From: Rotaria sp. Silwood1
Lineage: Eukaryota > Rotifera > Eurotatoria > Philodinida > Philodinidae
Length of the DNA stretch: 64,000 nt
Direction of reading: 5' to 3'
NCBI GenBank assembly: GCA_905250075.1
Contig: CAJNOP010000691.1
Span: forward strand, 1 to 64,000
Shown here: one piece after another, positions 38,700 through 50,499 of the stretch
How positions within the stretch are numbered: the stretch's first letter is position 1
Layout: every line of letters begins with the position of its first letter
Translations under genes and position numbers: made by a program
Notes under the pieces: generated by a model
The model's database searches: none
The model's input: the letters and a program-made list of their open reading frames with translations, nothing else
What the model was told of the DNA's origin: nothing

Positions 38700-39036
38700 A
38701 ATTACATTGGAATTTTTAATGTTCTTGAGTACCAGAAGGTTCAGTCAAGTCTTTTTCTAAATCTCTTATTTTCTTCTAAAATACTTGAAGTAGAAGTGAC
38801 ACATATAAACATGACTACATACTTGATATTCTCTAAAACTCTATTAAAAGAAAACCGAAAATGTACTCATATGGCACTTGCGCATAAAAGCAGTAGTTCA
38901 TATATAGACGTATGGCATGAAAAACTTTGCGGTGATTCTCTAGTAAACATAGGGTATGGGGTGTGAATGCCAGTCTTCTCATTATTTGCACTTGTGGGCG
39001 TTCCGTGATGAATTTGTCCAGAAGTTCACGGTCCAC
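38700..39036 (-). pseudogene. Possible small multi-exon gene or relic, unrecognised
   Basis: The minus strand gives an open stretch with text such as FITERPQVQIMRRLAFTPHT and LCLLENHRKVFHAIRLYMNY, ending near a possible donor (GTGCCATATG at about 38876). A downstream GTATGT...TTTTAG intron leads to KKIRDLEKDLTEPSGTQEH and a TAA. The upstream start is unclear because the frame opens with a stop shortly before and the first in-frame ATG is internal. I do not recognise the protein. It is soluble, with a charged and probably helical tail. Low support. Confidence 0.25.
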
Positions 39037-39344
39037 AAAAATTAGTCATTCAACCCATGACGCAAGCCAAGCCAAAAGCACTTAATCATCAATATGTTTC
39101 TTTGCATACACATTACTTAGTTTTCTCTTCTAGTTATGATTACGAAATTCGGTCGTGAGAGAAAGACGAAAAAGAAGAGATTGCAAACATAGCATACTCA
39201 AATGTGAGACAACGCTTAGTTTTAAGTTCTCTTATCTGAAAATTTTTCTCGCTCACTCACACATGAGGTCGACTTTGTGTAAACTTGCATGTGAAGCCTA
39301 TACGAAACACAAAATCTCACACTTTTCCCCTTATTGTATAATAT

Positions 39345-39387
39345 GAGGGTGTGAGCGTGAATCATACTCCGCACATCTACATCAACC
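39345..39387. repeat. Short telomere-like hairpin
   Basis: GAGGGTGTGAGCGTGA faces GCACATCTACATCAACC. A degenerate, short member of the family. Confidence 0.5.
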
Positions 39388-39768
39388 TTTTTAACAACAG
39401 ATAGCAGTACACAGCTTGTTTATTACTTTGGCACAGCAAAGAATTTATCGTTTCTCTTTGAGCCGAACACAATATAATATTAGCAGTTGATACATATAGA
39501 ATCGGTAGTGAAACTTGCCATTGACAAGTGTCATATCTTTAAAATACGATTGATTATAGTATTTGAAAACTTTTCATAAAATTAGATCTAATCAATGCAA
39601 TCAAAATTTACTATTGACCAAATGAAAAATTTTCAATTTTTCCATTGAATTCTTTATTAAGAATATATAGACAATAAAATTTTATGCTCTAAATTATAAC
39701 ATATAAAATTCTTTTTTTAATACGATATTATTCACGAGGATGACGAAATAAATTAAACAATTGTTTAA

Positions 39769-39846
39769 GGATGTGGGTGTGGGTGTAGTTGTGGATATAG
39801 ATGAAAACAAGACCCACACCTGCAACCACACCCGCATACCCACACG
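39769..39846. repeat. Telomere-like inverted hairpin
   Basis: GGATGTGGGTGTGGGTGTAG then TTGTGG faces CCACACCTGCAACCACACCC then GCATACCCACACG. The short loop contains GATGAAAACAAG. The arms pair over about 30 bases with few mismatches, including matching irregularities (TAGTTGTGG against CCACACCTGCAA). Confidence 0.8.
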
Positions 39847-40751
39847 TAAACCTCTAGGTACAAACTTTTTATCTTGATCTTATTTAATCACTTCTGAGCT
39901 ATTATTGTGTAAATCTTGTGGCTTCAATAGAATTATGTCTTTTTGCCTGATCTAACATATTGGAACCAAATTGAAAAATATACGAAAAGTCAGTCTCAAT
40001 GAATACTATACGATTCCACGCGCAATACAAACTAATATTGCTTAAATAAAAAAGAATGTAGATGTGCATGTAATATAAACATCTACTACATCTGTGACTA
40101 TATGGCTATGGCGCTGGCTTACAAAAATCCTTGCTATCACTGTAACGAACTAGACTTTTTGTTCTCAACCTATAAAATTCATTCATTCTCTAAGTGTTAC
40201 CCTTATGTACAACTGAATATTGTGCAAAATCCTGAAACTTTGTGATATCCACGAGAAGAATCAGTCGTCACCATACCGCCATTATGGGTGTATCGGCTGT
40301 GTAAGAATATACACCAAAATATATACTATATCGACGCCAATGTAAATGATGGAAACGACCATTCACTTTTGTCTTTTAACCATTGGTAGACAAAAACACA
40401 AGAAAATAAGATTGCAGTATCATTCTCGAAAGACTCTATTACACTCATTTTCTCATTTATAGCACGGGAGATCAAGCTCAGGGCCAAAACAGAAAAAAAT
40501 ATGGGAGAGAAAGGTACATCAACACATGTTCTATATCCACGCTCTTCACAGATTTTTCGACATATTTTATTGATATCGATAACACTTAACTTTGCGATAG
40601 TATTAAGAACGTATATTATAAAGTGTGACATTCACATCTCTTCCGTTTGTTTTGATAGAACGCCTCCAAAAAACAGCTAAAATTACGACAACTGATTAGT
40701 TGCTGCGAATAGTGGACTCCATTCTTCAACAAGAAAGTACCTATCATCATA

Positions 40752-40818
40752 GATGTGATTGTGGATAGCTTTACACGAGTTACTCATACCCACACCCACC
40801 CACAATCACACCCTCACG
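40752..40818. repeat. Telomere-like inverted hairpin, asymmetric
   Basis: A short G-rich arm GATGTGATTGTGGATAG faces a longer C-rich arm containing ACCCACACCCACCCACAATC followed by ACACCCTCAC. Confidence 0.55.
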
Positions 40819-41072
40819 ACATGAAAAGTACTTGCTTTTCCTTTTTTTTATCTCATTTCAAAAATTCTCAGACACAATCAACTGAAATAAAAAATAGTCT
40901 ACATCAAGATCAAGTTATTACCATTGCTGAGGTACTCATGGATTGTCTTTTAATTCAGCAATAGCTTTTAGAAATAATCTTCGATATAAAATTGTCGTTA
41001 CGCCTAATTCTTGTAAAATAATATCATTCATACATGTTGACAATACGTGGCCGTTGATACCGTGCTTGACAA

Positions 41073-41160
41073 AGGGTGTGGGTGTGGATGTGAATGGAGA
41101 GAAGTACAGCACCTACTCTACACCCACACCCACGCCCACCAACACCCCGCACCCAGACCC
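41073..41160. repeat. Telomere-like inverted hairpin
   Basis: GGGTGTGGGTGTGGATGTG faces ACACCCACACCCACGCCCAC and further C-rich sequence to 41160. The loop contains GGAGAGAAGTACAGC. It lies inside an otherwise unconvincing plus ORF and produces its Thr-Pro run. Confidence 0.75.
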
Positions 41161-41531
41161 AAATGACCTTTTGCTTTTTAGCTTTTTAATGATTTTCGTG
41201 ACTTGTGCTATTGCGCTTATGATGACATTGGTTTCAGTAGACTGGGATAAATTGTGTCATTACATAGTTGGAAATATGTTTACTGTAAAACCATGACGAC
41301 AACGATTAATAGTCCACCCAACAATCAGACAAATATTTGGGAGAATGAAATTAAACGCGCAAAATAGAACATCGATTAGGATCCATTCCTGCTGATTAGA
41401 AGAAACCGAAAAAGGTATTAATTTTCGTAAAATTTTCGCTGTCAGGCTTTGAAAATTGCGACAAAATTCAATATATCAGTGTTTGTTATGTCCAAAGTAT
41501 TCCCCTCTGTACATAATACGAAGATAGAATA

Positions 41532-41607
41532 TCTCTTCTAATCTAATTGGTTTAGGACATCTACTCGCATAACAGAAGGTACGTGGTTCGAGTCTCGTGA
41601 AGAATCA
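41532..41607 (+). tRNA. tRNA-like sequence, probably a pseudogene
   Basis: A 76-nt stretch has tRNA spacing. The acceptor-like ends TCTCTTC and GAAGAAT pair at 5 of 7 positions and are followed by CA. There is a D-arm with ATTGGTTTAGGA, a 17-nt anticodon arm, AGGT as variable loop, and a T arm with GTTCGAGTC (B box). The anticodon stem pairs at only 3 of 5 positions and position 33 is not T, so I do not assign an amino acid with confidence (loop TCGCATA). It is probably a decayed tRNA or tRNA-derived repeat. Confidence 0.35.
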
Positions 41608-41729
41608 TCTTTTTCTTCGTTGTGTGGTCGTTCCAACTCGTTGCATTGTCCTGTATGATTCATAAGTCCTACGAATCATAACAGTGTTAAACAGTACTGT
41701 TTATAGATTCTAGAACAAAAATGCCTTTT

Positions 41730-41775
41730 GGTGTTGGTGTGAGTTTTGATGATTCTTTTTTGATCACACCCACCA
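41730..41775. repeat. Short telomere-like hairpin
   Basis: GGTGTTGGTGTGAG faces TGATCACACCCACC across a T-rich loop. Confidence 0.5.
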
Positions 41776-42041
41776 TCGGAATCTAATTTGTACAAAACTT
41801 TGAAGAATTTTGATTTAATTGCAAAGTTCAGAACCTGTGAAGTTTACGTAAGGCATCTTTTTCTTTACCGTAGAACATTCGAATCATCTAAAATTTTCGA
41901 AATATGGTGGAAGTACAGCGAAAAGGCTATGCTGAAATTTACGGGCATATATCATGATATTTACAGAACATATTTAATAAATAAAAGCTACAGAAATAGC
42001 TCGTTTCCCAATTGAGAGTATAAATGTGCACTTGACTTTTA

Positions 42042-42107
42042 CTCACACCCTCACTTTACACCGACATCCATAATTAGAATTTAAAGAATTGCGAGTGTGG
42101 GTAGAAG
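42042..42107. repeat. Telomere-like tracts, reversed order
   Basis: Here a C-rich tract (CTCACACCCTCACTTTACACC) precedes a G-rich one (GCGAGTGTGGGTAGAAG). This is the opposite order to the other copies, so it may be two half-elements rather than one hairpin. Confidence 0.35.
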
Positions 42108-42377
42108 TTTTTCTCAAAGTTATGCATTCAATATTGTATTTAATACTCTATCGAGCACAACGAATACGTTTTTGAAACAAATTTTGTAGATGAATAGAAT
42201 TCAAATTAGATTATATGCAATTATGAATATAACACCATTAAAATTAAATATCAATTTACTTCTTTCGAGGTTAATACGTGTGCTCGATGGTATATATTAG
42301 AAACGAAAATCAGTAAAAAAGAAAAGAACAATTATGATACGTTCCATACATAGGTAAACATATGAAGTTGGATTACA

Positions 42378-45300
42378 TTATTTTTTTGATTTTTCAATAT
42401 TAATCGAATATTGTGTTTTACCAGAGAGTCCTTGTATTTTAATCCATGCTTTATACAATTCATTTTCCAATGTTGTTGTAAAAGGAATTTTTATATCTGT
42501 ATAGTAATAATTAACAGGCTTCTTTGATTTAAATTGTCCAATTTCATTTGCTAAATAAATCATAATTTTTGACTTTGTATGTGTATCTATTTTTTCATTT
42601 AAAGCAAATTCTGTCAAAATTTTTAATGTTTCATAGATTTTTATAGCACTTTCACTTTTTAAATATTTCATTAAATCGTCGATAAGTTCATTTGGAGATA
42701 AATGAATAAGATGAATTCCAATGACAGAATATTCTTTTACAATATTTTCATCAAAAAATGTATTCATGATATTAATAATTATTTTATGATCAAAGTTGTC
42801 TATCGCTGAAAGTAATATAAAAGCGTTACCTCTAGCTGGAAAATATGGATGATAATTAAGCATTTTTTCCAGAAGTTTAATCATTTGAACTTTATTAAAA
42901 TTCGAAGAATTTGTAATTTTTCGATACAAATAATCTTCCTTTTGAACACATGCAGAGATTAAAGATAATAATGTTTCACTTAAGATCAATGCAAATATAG
43001 TATCATCAACACCATTGAAACTAATCATTATTTGTATTAACCATTGAATTAAATTTTCCATGAGAATAATATTTATGGAAATATTGTTTAATAAATTTAT
43101 TACTGTTTGGTTAGCATTATTTGAAACAGTAAAGTTGCAACGATCTATATATATGATTTGGTCGTAGGTTTGCCGTGAAAGATTTTCAACTTTGATGGTT
43201 GTCCGTTGGACTAATACTGATTCAAGATTTTCAAAATAAGTTTTTCCAACCATAGTTGTTGAAGCAGAAACTTCATTAAGAATAAATTCTATTCTTTCTA
43301 TATCTGTATTTAAAAAATATAATTTTTCTTTAAATTGTGATGTATCTGTTATTGCTAATAATTTTGAAAATTCAATCCAATCATCTGCTGAAATTTGAGA
43401 ACGTTTTGCTAAATGCATCACTGAATGAAGTAACTTTTCTATGTATAATGGATGTAATGATTGTATCATTATTTCAATTATTGACTTCCAAGTAAAATTA
43501 TTTATGAAGTAAAGTCTATTGAAAAAATGTATTCTTCTATTACTAGTAGAGTTTCTATCTTCTAGTTGATTCATATGCTGAAATAATCTGTAAAAAACGA
43601 TAGAATCATCCCATAATAAATCGAAGAAAAACGTTAAAAGATAAACTCGAATTCGTGGAAGATAATCTTTCACAACAGCATGTTCAAGAATCTTTATCAT
43701 TGTTTTTTCTCCTAATACAGATATTCTCTTAGTAGGTACTTCAACATCTCTTGCAGGATGTTGAAAAATTCGTTGAGCTCTATATCTCATTTGATCATTT
43801 TCGCTTATGAGTAAATTTATAATTGTATCAACGGCAGGTTCAAAAACATGCTTGGCTTCTGCAAGTAAGAGAGCTGCGAGATTTTTAATTTGACAGTTGT
43901 TATATTGTGTAAACCATTTCTGGACAATAGGTAATACTTCATTGAATGGTTTTATTATATAAGGGAAAAGAATTGATATAGTATCTTCTTTTCCTTTTTG
44001 CATCAATTCATCAATAATAATGGCTATTTGTGGTGTCAGAAATATTTCATCATGTAAACCGCTATTTAATATTTTTTCTATAGTTGATGGATTATTAATA
44101 TCTTTAAAAAGATGAACCCATAATTGATCTGTACTTTCTGTTTTATTAATTACTAATTTTATGTCGTTCAATTGAGCAAACAATAAGAATAAACCTTGTA
44201 ATTCATTATAATTTGAAATATCTGTAATATTATTCTTATCATTTCTATTTTTCAAATCTTCACTCAGATCTACAATTATGTTTGAATTAAATATCGATCG
44301 TGTTTCAGTAAATAACATTCTTCCATAATAAGCATTAGCCATATAATGATGCATTTTATTTTTAAGAGTTTCTATCATTTCATTAAACTTGATTAGAAGA
44401 TCATCATAGATAGTAATTAATGGTTTTAATTTAATAATTAATTTGATTTTGTCATCATTTTCATCCATTTGATAAAGTGTTTCTAAAGCATTGGTTAAAT
44501 ATTTCTTTCGAAATTCTCCTGATCCATAAAACGATAATCTTAGTGATGCAATAATTCGATTATAAACATCTTCAATATTATCATATGTTAAAATTAATTC
44601 GTCAACTATTTGTTGAATGAATAGCTTCTGTTCAATTTCCTTATAATGAACAATACTAAAAATCTTTTCTAAAACTTGAAATTTTAGAGATGACTCTTGA
44701 ATATTTTTTGTCAGTATAAAAGATTGATTTAATAGTTCATAACTTTTTTCATCATAGAATGTAGCTAATTGATACAATGCTCTTGATTTATAATAAGGAT
44801 TACACATCGATTGAATTTTTTCAAATAAAAATTCTTTTTTATCGAATTTTTCCATTAATTCAGGTAATAAATGCTCGTATATATTAAATTTATCTAGATC
44901 TTTTGACATAATTCCGAAACGTAATAATACAAATAATGGAATTAAATCAGGATTTCTATTGAAATATTCTTCCTTGAAGAAATTCTCAGAAATGCAATCT
45001 ACTAAATATGGTACATTTGTATTGATATTCTCTATACAATTAAAAAATGCTATTGGTATATCATCTTGATTATCCAATTTAAAAGTAAACAAGTTAGTAA
45101 TCCATGGATATGCTCGAACTGGTCTATAAATCTGAACAGCATCATTAATTTTTAAAAATGAATTCATTATGTGATCAGCTTTAATTGTAGGAATGACTGT
45201 ATCACATAGTACAGTAATTTTATTTTGAAAATTATCATCAGCACCAGTGAGCTTAAATGCAAAATATTCTGCATATAAATTATACTTATCTTCAGCATTT

Positions 45301-48300
45301 TCTATAGTTTCAGCTAACATCTTGGTGTCAATTGGAAATCCTCCACTAATAGCTATTAAAGATGAATATATTGTGCAATAGTGTAAAAAACTCATATTAT
45401 ATTTTAACGGATTTGCTTTCATGTCTTTATAAATTGTAAGTAAATATTTAGGAATATGCGCAGACCATCTTGCTATTGGATCTTTCAATGTAGAAATAAG
45501 CTGTTCTATTCTGTTTCTCAAGCCCTTCATAAACATTTTTTCGCCTTCTATAATAATAGTATTAATGAAGTCGAAGTCTCCTAAAACAATTAATGCGATG
45601 GATGCTTCTACTTTTTCCCTTCTACTTAATTTTTCATGCTTAATTTGTTTGTGCAATGTTTCGATTAATTCTGTTGTAGATTTTTCATCGTGGAGCAATC
45701 GAAGAATTTCATTTGTCAAAAATGATTCTTTGTAAATATCATTGATATCAAATTTGGGTGTTTCAGTCCAGCGCTTTTTATGTACTGCTGCGTCAAGATA
45801 CACAGCCATACTATAAGCCGGATCATCTCTATCCCAAACTTCTTGATAATAATAAATAAAAGGTGCCCTCTCTATATCACTTAATTCAAGAAATTGAGCT
45901 ATTTCATAATATTCTGAAATATTTGATTCAGTATTGTAATTTTTATATCCTCCATATAAAGCTGTAATTAAACATAACCAATCATTATTGTTTATGATAT
46001 ATTTGATAAGTTTAGAATTTTTATTTATTTCACTTTTAAATTTTAATTGTTTTAAAATTGTTTGATCTTTAATTTTATTTGAATAATATCGTAAGATTGA
46101 ATCGATTGGCCAATTCCAAACTCTAGAATCATTATGTAAATTTTCTAGAAATACTTCATGAAATATTGGAGCGTACCATCTTAGTTGATAAATAATATTG
46201 GCACATGGTGCAATATTTTCTTCATAATTTATTTTTTTAATAAACCACTGTGCAAGTGTATAACTATATTTTATTTTCAATTTTAAGAAATAGGATTCAA
46301 GTAATTCTTGATGTCCTTTTAATCGTGAAAAGCCCGACATATTTTTATAATCAGATAATAATATATCGGCTAATTTTCGAATTAATTTATGTTCTGTATA
46401 TGTCGATGAGAAGTAAATATCATTTAATGAATCTATGATGACGAATACCACTAGAAGTGTAGAAGATTGTTGATAAGATATATCATGTTCATCTTTTAAC
46501 AATCTTGTAATAATATTGGTAAATAACTCATTATATTCCACTGTTTTACTTAGTATTCCAAGTGTCATACTGAGAGGAACTCGCCAATTTGGAATACCAA
46601 TTTTATCATGAATATTTTGATAAATAATATTTTCAGATCGTTCGATTCCATAAGAATAGATAATACTTTTAGCGGCGAGATATTCTTGAAAGGTACGATG
46701 TATAAATCGAAAACTGTTATGACCAAATTCATTAAGTAAACCTGCTTGATATTTAAAAATATCTACCAGTTTCGATGTCAAATCATCAATGTGTAATTGA
46801 GAATTCTTCAATGATTCTTTTTGATAATCTATTAAGCAATTTCTTATTATTTTATTTAACATGCTTTCTGATAGTCCTTCAACTTTACTATGTAAATATT
46901 CAGCTATGTCTTGTAATATTGACCATAACAAAGTAGCATTTAATTGAAAATCTTTACCTAGATAATTTTTTGGAGAATCGATATAAGAAGTGACTAAACG
47001 TTCTATCATCTTTTCGATAGCTTTTTCATATAAATCAATTCTTTTCTCTGGTAATTTATCTTCATATTGATTATAAACTGCAGCAATCACACTAGCTAAT
47101 TGTGGATTAATCGCCAAATGAAATATATCTTTATTTTGTGTTATATCATTATATAATTGATCACAATTACATTCTTCAATAACTCGTCTAGTATTCATAG
47201 AAATTTGATTAATGCATTTCATATATGAACTACAGAATAATTTAAGAGCATCATTAGACATATTTTCAATAGTTAATCTTGGAACATAAAAATTTATATC
47301 TTCAAAATAATTTCCTTCGATACGACTTGTTATAATAAATCGATTTCCGATAGTTGGACATTTAGTATTATTTATTTCATGTTGTTCATAAATTGAATAA
47401 GTAAGTTTATCATATGTTGCATCATAATCTATGCTTCGTTCTAATAATGTATTTATTTCTTTCATTAAATCTGATCGATCTACATAAGCCGGAACTTCAT
47501 CTAAGCCTTCAAATATAACTAAAACATTTTCCTTAATTAATGATTCTCTAATCAATGATGATAGTTCTTTTCGTTCTTCAACATTGAAAAATATTGAATC
47601 AAAAGTAGGATTTTCATAAATAAATTCAAGTAGACAAGATTTTTTTTTATTCTGATTTTCTTTTACTTGATCAACATATTTCCATATGGGAATAAGAATT
47701 GGTATTTTTTCTGTTCTATAATAAATACTATCAAATAACATATTCTTCTCACCTAAACATTGTTTAGCCATATTCATAATCAACCATTTTGATAATGTAG
47801 TTTTACCTGAACCTGGATGACCTAAGACTATAAAATTTTTAAATTTATTATATGCTTCTTGGATTCGATATTGTTTTGCTTCTTTGAAATTATTTTTTTC
47901 TATAATGCTGTTTTTTAATCGATTCACCTTAGTTTTAATAGTAGTTGCTTCATTGTCAGTAAATATATTTTTGTTACTTAACAAAACATTTAACCATTGA
48001 TCAATCATAATGTCTCTATAGAGCATTTCAGAATTGTAGTCATTTTTTTCTAGGATAGCTCTATTCAATTGTTTTCTTTCGTGCTCATTAAAAAAGCTAG
48101 GAGATAAAAGTTTACACTTAAATTCTTCATTGATTTCTAACATTTTCATTGCTTTTATCGATGGATGTGTTGGATCAAATTTTAATTCTACATAGACACT
48201 TTCTAAAGGTAAACTCATATTTGTATTAGAATAGCCAAAAATGGATACATATCCATATTCACTAATAAGATAATTCAAATATTTTTTGCGAACGGCTTCC

Positions 48301-49208
48301 TTTTTGTCTGTAAATGATAAACTTTCACGTATTAATGGTATACATGATTTGAGATTCTTAACAAATTGTAGTAAATCTTTCGAATTATGTCCATATTTAA
48401 CTTCTTTAACATTCGTTGAAAATGAAGCATCGAATATTTGATTAAATGTGTTATTTTGGTTGAATTTAACAAGTTTATACATTGACAATGATTTACTACC
48501 TGTTACATGATATATCCAGTTTAATAAGTTCGAAAATTTTAGATCAGAAATTCCAGCATCATATCCAATAAATAATAGAGTTTTTGTTTCCATAAATACT
48601 CTCAGTTTAGATTGTGCAAATTCATTATCAAGAAGTCGATCATAATCATGGCTACTGAAAATTATACTATCTGTGTCTTCAATATATCCATGTACATGTA
48701 GAATATATTTTTGAAGATTCTCCAATAAATCATCAATATCATTAGCATAATATTCATTCCAAGTTAATGATTTTTTATTAAGTATATCTTCGAGCAATGA
48801 ATCATAGTTAGTTGTTAGAATTGGACACTCTAATTCTCCTATAGCTTTAATAAGTTCCGGTTTTTTAACTTCTAAACTCCCTATTGTTTCTCTTAACCAT
48901 GTTGTATAAGGATCAGGTTCTGTTTTATTATTTTCTATTTGAAAATAATGCTTAATTTGATTGGCAGCAAGCAAATAATCATCAATTTGTGCTGTGTCAC
49001 TATGGAATATGTCATTGAAATCCTCGAATTCTTCGTCACCAATCGATCCTGATCGATAACATTGTTGCAGTCCATGTTTCAACAATCCTTTCCAATGAGA
49101 CACTTCTTGTTCAAAGTTTGTTGTATACATAGATACATCTGTACCAATAAATATAACTGCATTATTTAAAGCTATATCTTTTTTAATTTTTTGAATTTCG
49201 TCAGCCAT
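42378..49208 (-). CDS. Giant SIR2-NACHT-helical-repeat protein
   Basis: A 2,276-residue protein in one uninterrupted frame of 6.8 kb. Residues about 10-290 form a SIR2-like NAD-binding domain: VIFIGTDVS (18-26), [11 protein letters not shown] (130-140), ILHVHGY (169-175) and [10 protein letters not shown] (213-222). The Asn of TNYD and the His of HVHG, catalytic in ThsA-type NADases, are present. A linker with [10 protein letters not shown] (about 333-342) leads to a NACHT/STAND NTPase: Walker A GHPGSGKT (463-470), Walker [12 protein letters not shown] (562-572), FIITSR (624-629), [10 protein letters not shown] (701-710) and the typical end [12 protein letters not shown] (835-846). The remaining 1,400 residues look like helical repeats, as in sensor regions. 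By analogy with prokaryotic Avs/STAND and NACHT defence proteins, ligand binding by the C-terminal part would drive oligomerisation and NAD depletion; this is inference. Lack of introns, in a window where animal genes have many, suggests transfer or retroposition. No signal peptide, so cytosolic. Confidence 0.9.
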   Translation of the reverse strand: MADEIQKIKKDIALNNAVIFIGTDVSMYTTNFEQEVSHWKGLLKHGLQQCYRSGSIGDEEFEDFNDIFHSDTAQIDDYLLAANQIKHYFQIENNKTEPDPYTTWLRETIGSLEVKKPELIKAIGELECPILTTNYDSLLEDILNKKSLTWNEYYANDIDDLLENLQKYILHVHGYIEDTDSIIFSSHDYDRLLDNEFAQSKLRVFMETKTLLFIGYDAGISDLKFSNLLNWIYHVTGSKSLSMYKLVKFNQNNTFNQIFDASFSTNVKEVKYGHNSKDLLQFVKNLKSCIPLIRESLSFTDKKEAVRKKYLNYLISEYGYVSIFGYSNTNMSLPLESVYVELKFDPTHPSIKAMKMLEINEEFKCKLLSPSFFNEHERKQLNRAILEKNDYNSEMLYRDIMIDQWLNVLLSNKNIFTDNEATTIKTKVNRLKNSIIEKNNFKEAKQYRIQEAYNKFKNFIVLGHPGSGKTTLSKWLIMNMAKQCLGEKNMLFDSIYYRTEKIPILIPIWKYVDQVKENQNKKKSCLLEFIYENPTFDSIFFNVEERKELSSLIRESLIKENVLVIFEGLDEVPAYVDRSDLMKEINTLLERSIDYDATYDKLTYSIYEQHEINNTKCPTIGNRFIITSRIEGNYFEDINFYVPRLTIENMSNDALKLFCSSYMKCINQISMNTRRVIEECNCDQLYNDITQNKDIFHLAINPQLASVIAAVYNQYEDKLPEKRIDLYEKAIEKMIERLVTSYIDSPKNYLGKDFQLNATLLWSILQDIAEYLHSKVEGLSESMLNKIIRNCLIDYQKESLKNSQLHIDDLTSKLVDIFKYQAGLLNEFGHNSFRFIHRTFQEYLAAKSIIYSYGIERSENIIYQNIHDKIGIPNWRVPLSMTLGILSKTVEYNELFTNIITRLLKDEHDISYQQSSTLLVVFVIIDSLNDIYFSSTYTEHKLIRKLADILLSDYKNMSGFSRLKGHQELLESYFLKLKIKYSYTLAQWFIKKINYEENIAPCANIIYQLRWYAPIFHEVFLENLHNDSRVWNWPIDSILRYYSNKIKDQTILKQLKFKSEINKNSKLIKYIINNNDWLCLITALYGGYKNYNTESNISEYYEIAQFLELSDIERAPFIYYYQEVWDRDDPAYSMAVYLDAAVHKKRWTETPKFDINDIYKESFLTNEILRLLHDEKSTTELIETLHKQIKHEKLSRREKVEASIALIVLGDFDFINTIIIEGEKMFMKGLRNRIEQLISTLKDPIARWSAHIPKYLLTIYKDMKANPLKYNMSFLHYCTIYSSLIAISGGFPIDTKMLAETIENAEDKYNLYAEYFAFKLTGADDNFQNKITVLCDTVIPTIKADHIMNSFLKINDAVQIYRPVRAYPWITNLFTFKLDNQDDIPIAFFNCIENINTNVPYLVDCISENFFKEEYFNRNPDLIPLFVLLRFGIMSKDLDKFNIYEHLLPELMEKFDKKEFLFEKIQSMCNPYYKSRALYQLATFYDEKSYELLNQSFILTKNIQESSLKFQVLEKIFSIVHYKEIEQKLFIQQIVDELILTYDNIEDVYNRIIASLRLSFYGSGEFRKKYLTNALETLYQMDENDDKIKLIIKLKPLITIYDDLLIKFNEMIETLKNKMHHYMANAYYGRMLFTETRSIFNSNIIVDLSEDLKNRNDKNNITDISNYNELQGLFLLFAQLNDIKLVINKTESTDQLWVHLFKDINNPSTIEKILNSGLHDEIFLTPQIAIIIDELMQKGKEDTISILFPYIIKPFNEVLPIVQKWFTQYNNCQIKNLAALLLAEAKHVFEPAVDTIINLLISENDQMRYRAQRIFQHPARDVEVPTKRISVLGEKTMIKILEHAVVKDYLPRIRVYLLTFFFDLLWDDSIVFYRLFQHMNQLEDRNSTSNRRIHFFNRLYFINNFTWKSIIEIMIQSLHPLYIEKLLHSVMHLAKRSQISADDWIEFSKLLAITDTSQFKEKLYFLNTDIERIEFILNEVSASTTMVGKTYFENLESVLVQRTTIKVENLSRQTYDQIIYIDRCNFTVSNNANQTVINLLNNISINIILMENLIQWLIQIMISFNGVDDTIFALILSETLLSLISACVQKEDYLYRKITNSSNFNKVQMIKLLEKMLNYHPYFPARGNAFILLSAIDNFDHKIIINIMNTFFDENIVKEYSVIGIHLIHLSPNELIDDLMKYLKSESAIKIYETLKILTEFALNEKIDTHTKSKIMIYLANEIGQFKSKKPVNYYYTDIKIPFTTTLENELYKAWIKIQGLSGKTQYSINIEKSKK

Positions 49209-49716
49209 TTGTCATTTACTCCTTCGAAATTTATCTAAAATTAAAGCTCAATAAAAAAAAAAGAACGAATTCTCTCGACAAGCAAAACAATATAAATGGT
49301 AGACAATGGACTTAACTTGTAATGTCTACACTATACGTCAAAAATGACTAAAACTAGTATCAGACAAGCAATGTAATCAATTGTGGTAGTTTACTTATAA
49401 TTTACCGATAAAACATAATAATCATAACATCAAGGTAGGATTTCATGTAGGATTTATGGATTTCTGTATCCTGATTACCAGAGAGAAAAATGATTTTGAG
49501 ATTCGCAGTACGTTAAATAATTATAGTAAAATAGATTTTAAAATAGCTTGTAACGGTGCATCGACATTGTCAGGAAACTAAAAATATATTGTAAGAACTT
49601 TTTATTTGTCTATCTGACTGTTTCTTTTTCTAATAGTTTTTGTATTTGATGTACATCCGGTTTTTTTTTAATGGCACCAATGCATTCATTTCGCGATTGG
49701 AGCTGATAGCAGTAAT
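49209..49716. other. Upstream flank of the SIR2-NACHT gene
   Basis: AT-rich 5' flank with no gene. A short ATG reading frame (five codons including stop) starts 8 bases before the SIR2-NACHT start and overlaps it out of frame, so it could reduce initiation. No clear core promoter motif can be assigned. Confidence 0.35.
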
Positions 49717-50086
49717 GTTTAGTAGGGTTTTGTGGAATTTCGCCAATAAGAATTTCGCCAATGGAATTTCGGCAGTGTCCATTTTCCAGTGTAATTTCGA
49801 AAAATTTCGAAATTACACTGGCAATTCGACAATATTGTCGAATTTCCGTTATTGTCGAAATTCCGTAGGAATTCCGACAATAATTATTATTAATGTATTT
49901 TGGGTGAAAAATTCTTAATGTCGAAAATCCGACGGAAAATCGACAATAAAAATACATTAATAATAATTATTGTCGAATTGCCAGTGTAATTTCGAAAAAT
50001 TTCGAAATTACACTGGAAAATGGACACTGTCGAAATTCCGTTTGCGAAATTCTTATTGGCGAAATTCCGTCTTACCGTTTAGTAGG
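49717..50086. mobile_element. Foldback element with 9-10 bp target duplication
   Basis: A direct repeat GTTTAGTAGG occurs at 49717-49726 and 50077-50086. Between them the two halves are near-perfect inverses. GGAATTTCGCCAATAAGAAT then TTCGC (49734-49758) equals the complement of 50044-50068, and CCAGTGTAATTTCGAAAAAT continuing through TTCGAAATTACACTGG occurs in both arms as a palindrome of its own. The centre holds ATTATTATTAATGTATTTT and its inverse. The outer end on the right is CTTACC. Long inverted repeats with 9-bp duplications fit Mutator-like or foldback elements. Both ORFs predicted through it are by-products of the palindrome. Confidence 0.85.
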
Positions 50087-50499
50087 AAGATATATATTAA
50101 AGAAAATAAGTATCTTTTTGCATTTAATTTAATATGAAAATCGTGAAAATCACGATAGTTAAAAGAATAACCGGAGATTTTTTGTATGTAAAGCTAAATC
50201 GCATGTACATCTATGCTCATACGTATATATACATGAGCAAGCTGGAAAATTTCAACTGTATCATAATCAAATACACGTAGAAAGTTGTGTACAGTTCAAG
50301 TACGAAGATAGAGACTAAATCCAAGTTGTGAAGAAATGGATCCTTTTAATAACGTAGTATTCTACACTAGAACAGAAAGATATTAAGAAGCAATAAAAAG
50401 TTTTCATAAAGAAAAAAACACGTCGTCGTCTGTTTCGAGCACTCACCTGTCTGTTTCCGTTGTGCATTGGCATAGCATTTGCTGAAAGAAAAATAAGCA

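Larger units (their letters stand above)
37448..42377. other. Repeat-rich intergenic region
   Basis: About 4.9 kb with no confidently identified gene and at least six telomere-like hairpins (39345, 39769, 40752, 41073, 41730, 42042). A minus-strand stretch at 38833-39036 reads protein-like (KFITERPQVQIMRRLAFTPH and on to YMNYCFYAQ). It may splice to a short last exon near 38700-38775 (KKIRDLEKDLTEPSGTQEH then stop), so a small unrecognised gene or relic is possible there. Other ORFs run through hairpins and encode Thr-Pro or Val-Gly runs; these are artefacts. Confidence 0.4.

Noticed and set aside
40943-41296. 117-residue plus ORF with a Thr-Pro run
   Set aside because: It runs through the telomere-like hairpin at 41073-41160 and has no family features; the hydrophobic end is not enough to support a gene.
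49610-49957. Overlapping ORFs on both strands (115 and 92 residues)
   Set aside because: They are by-products of the foldback palindrome, with low-complexity repeated residues; no protein family features.
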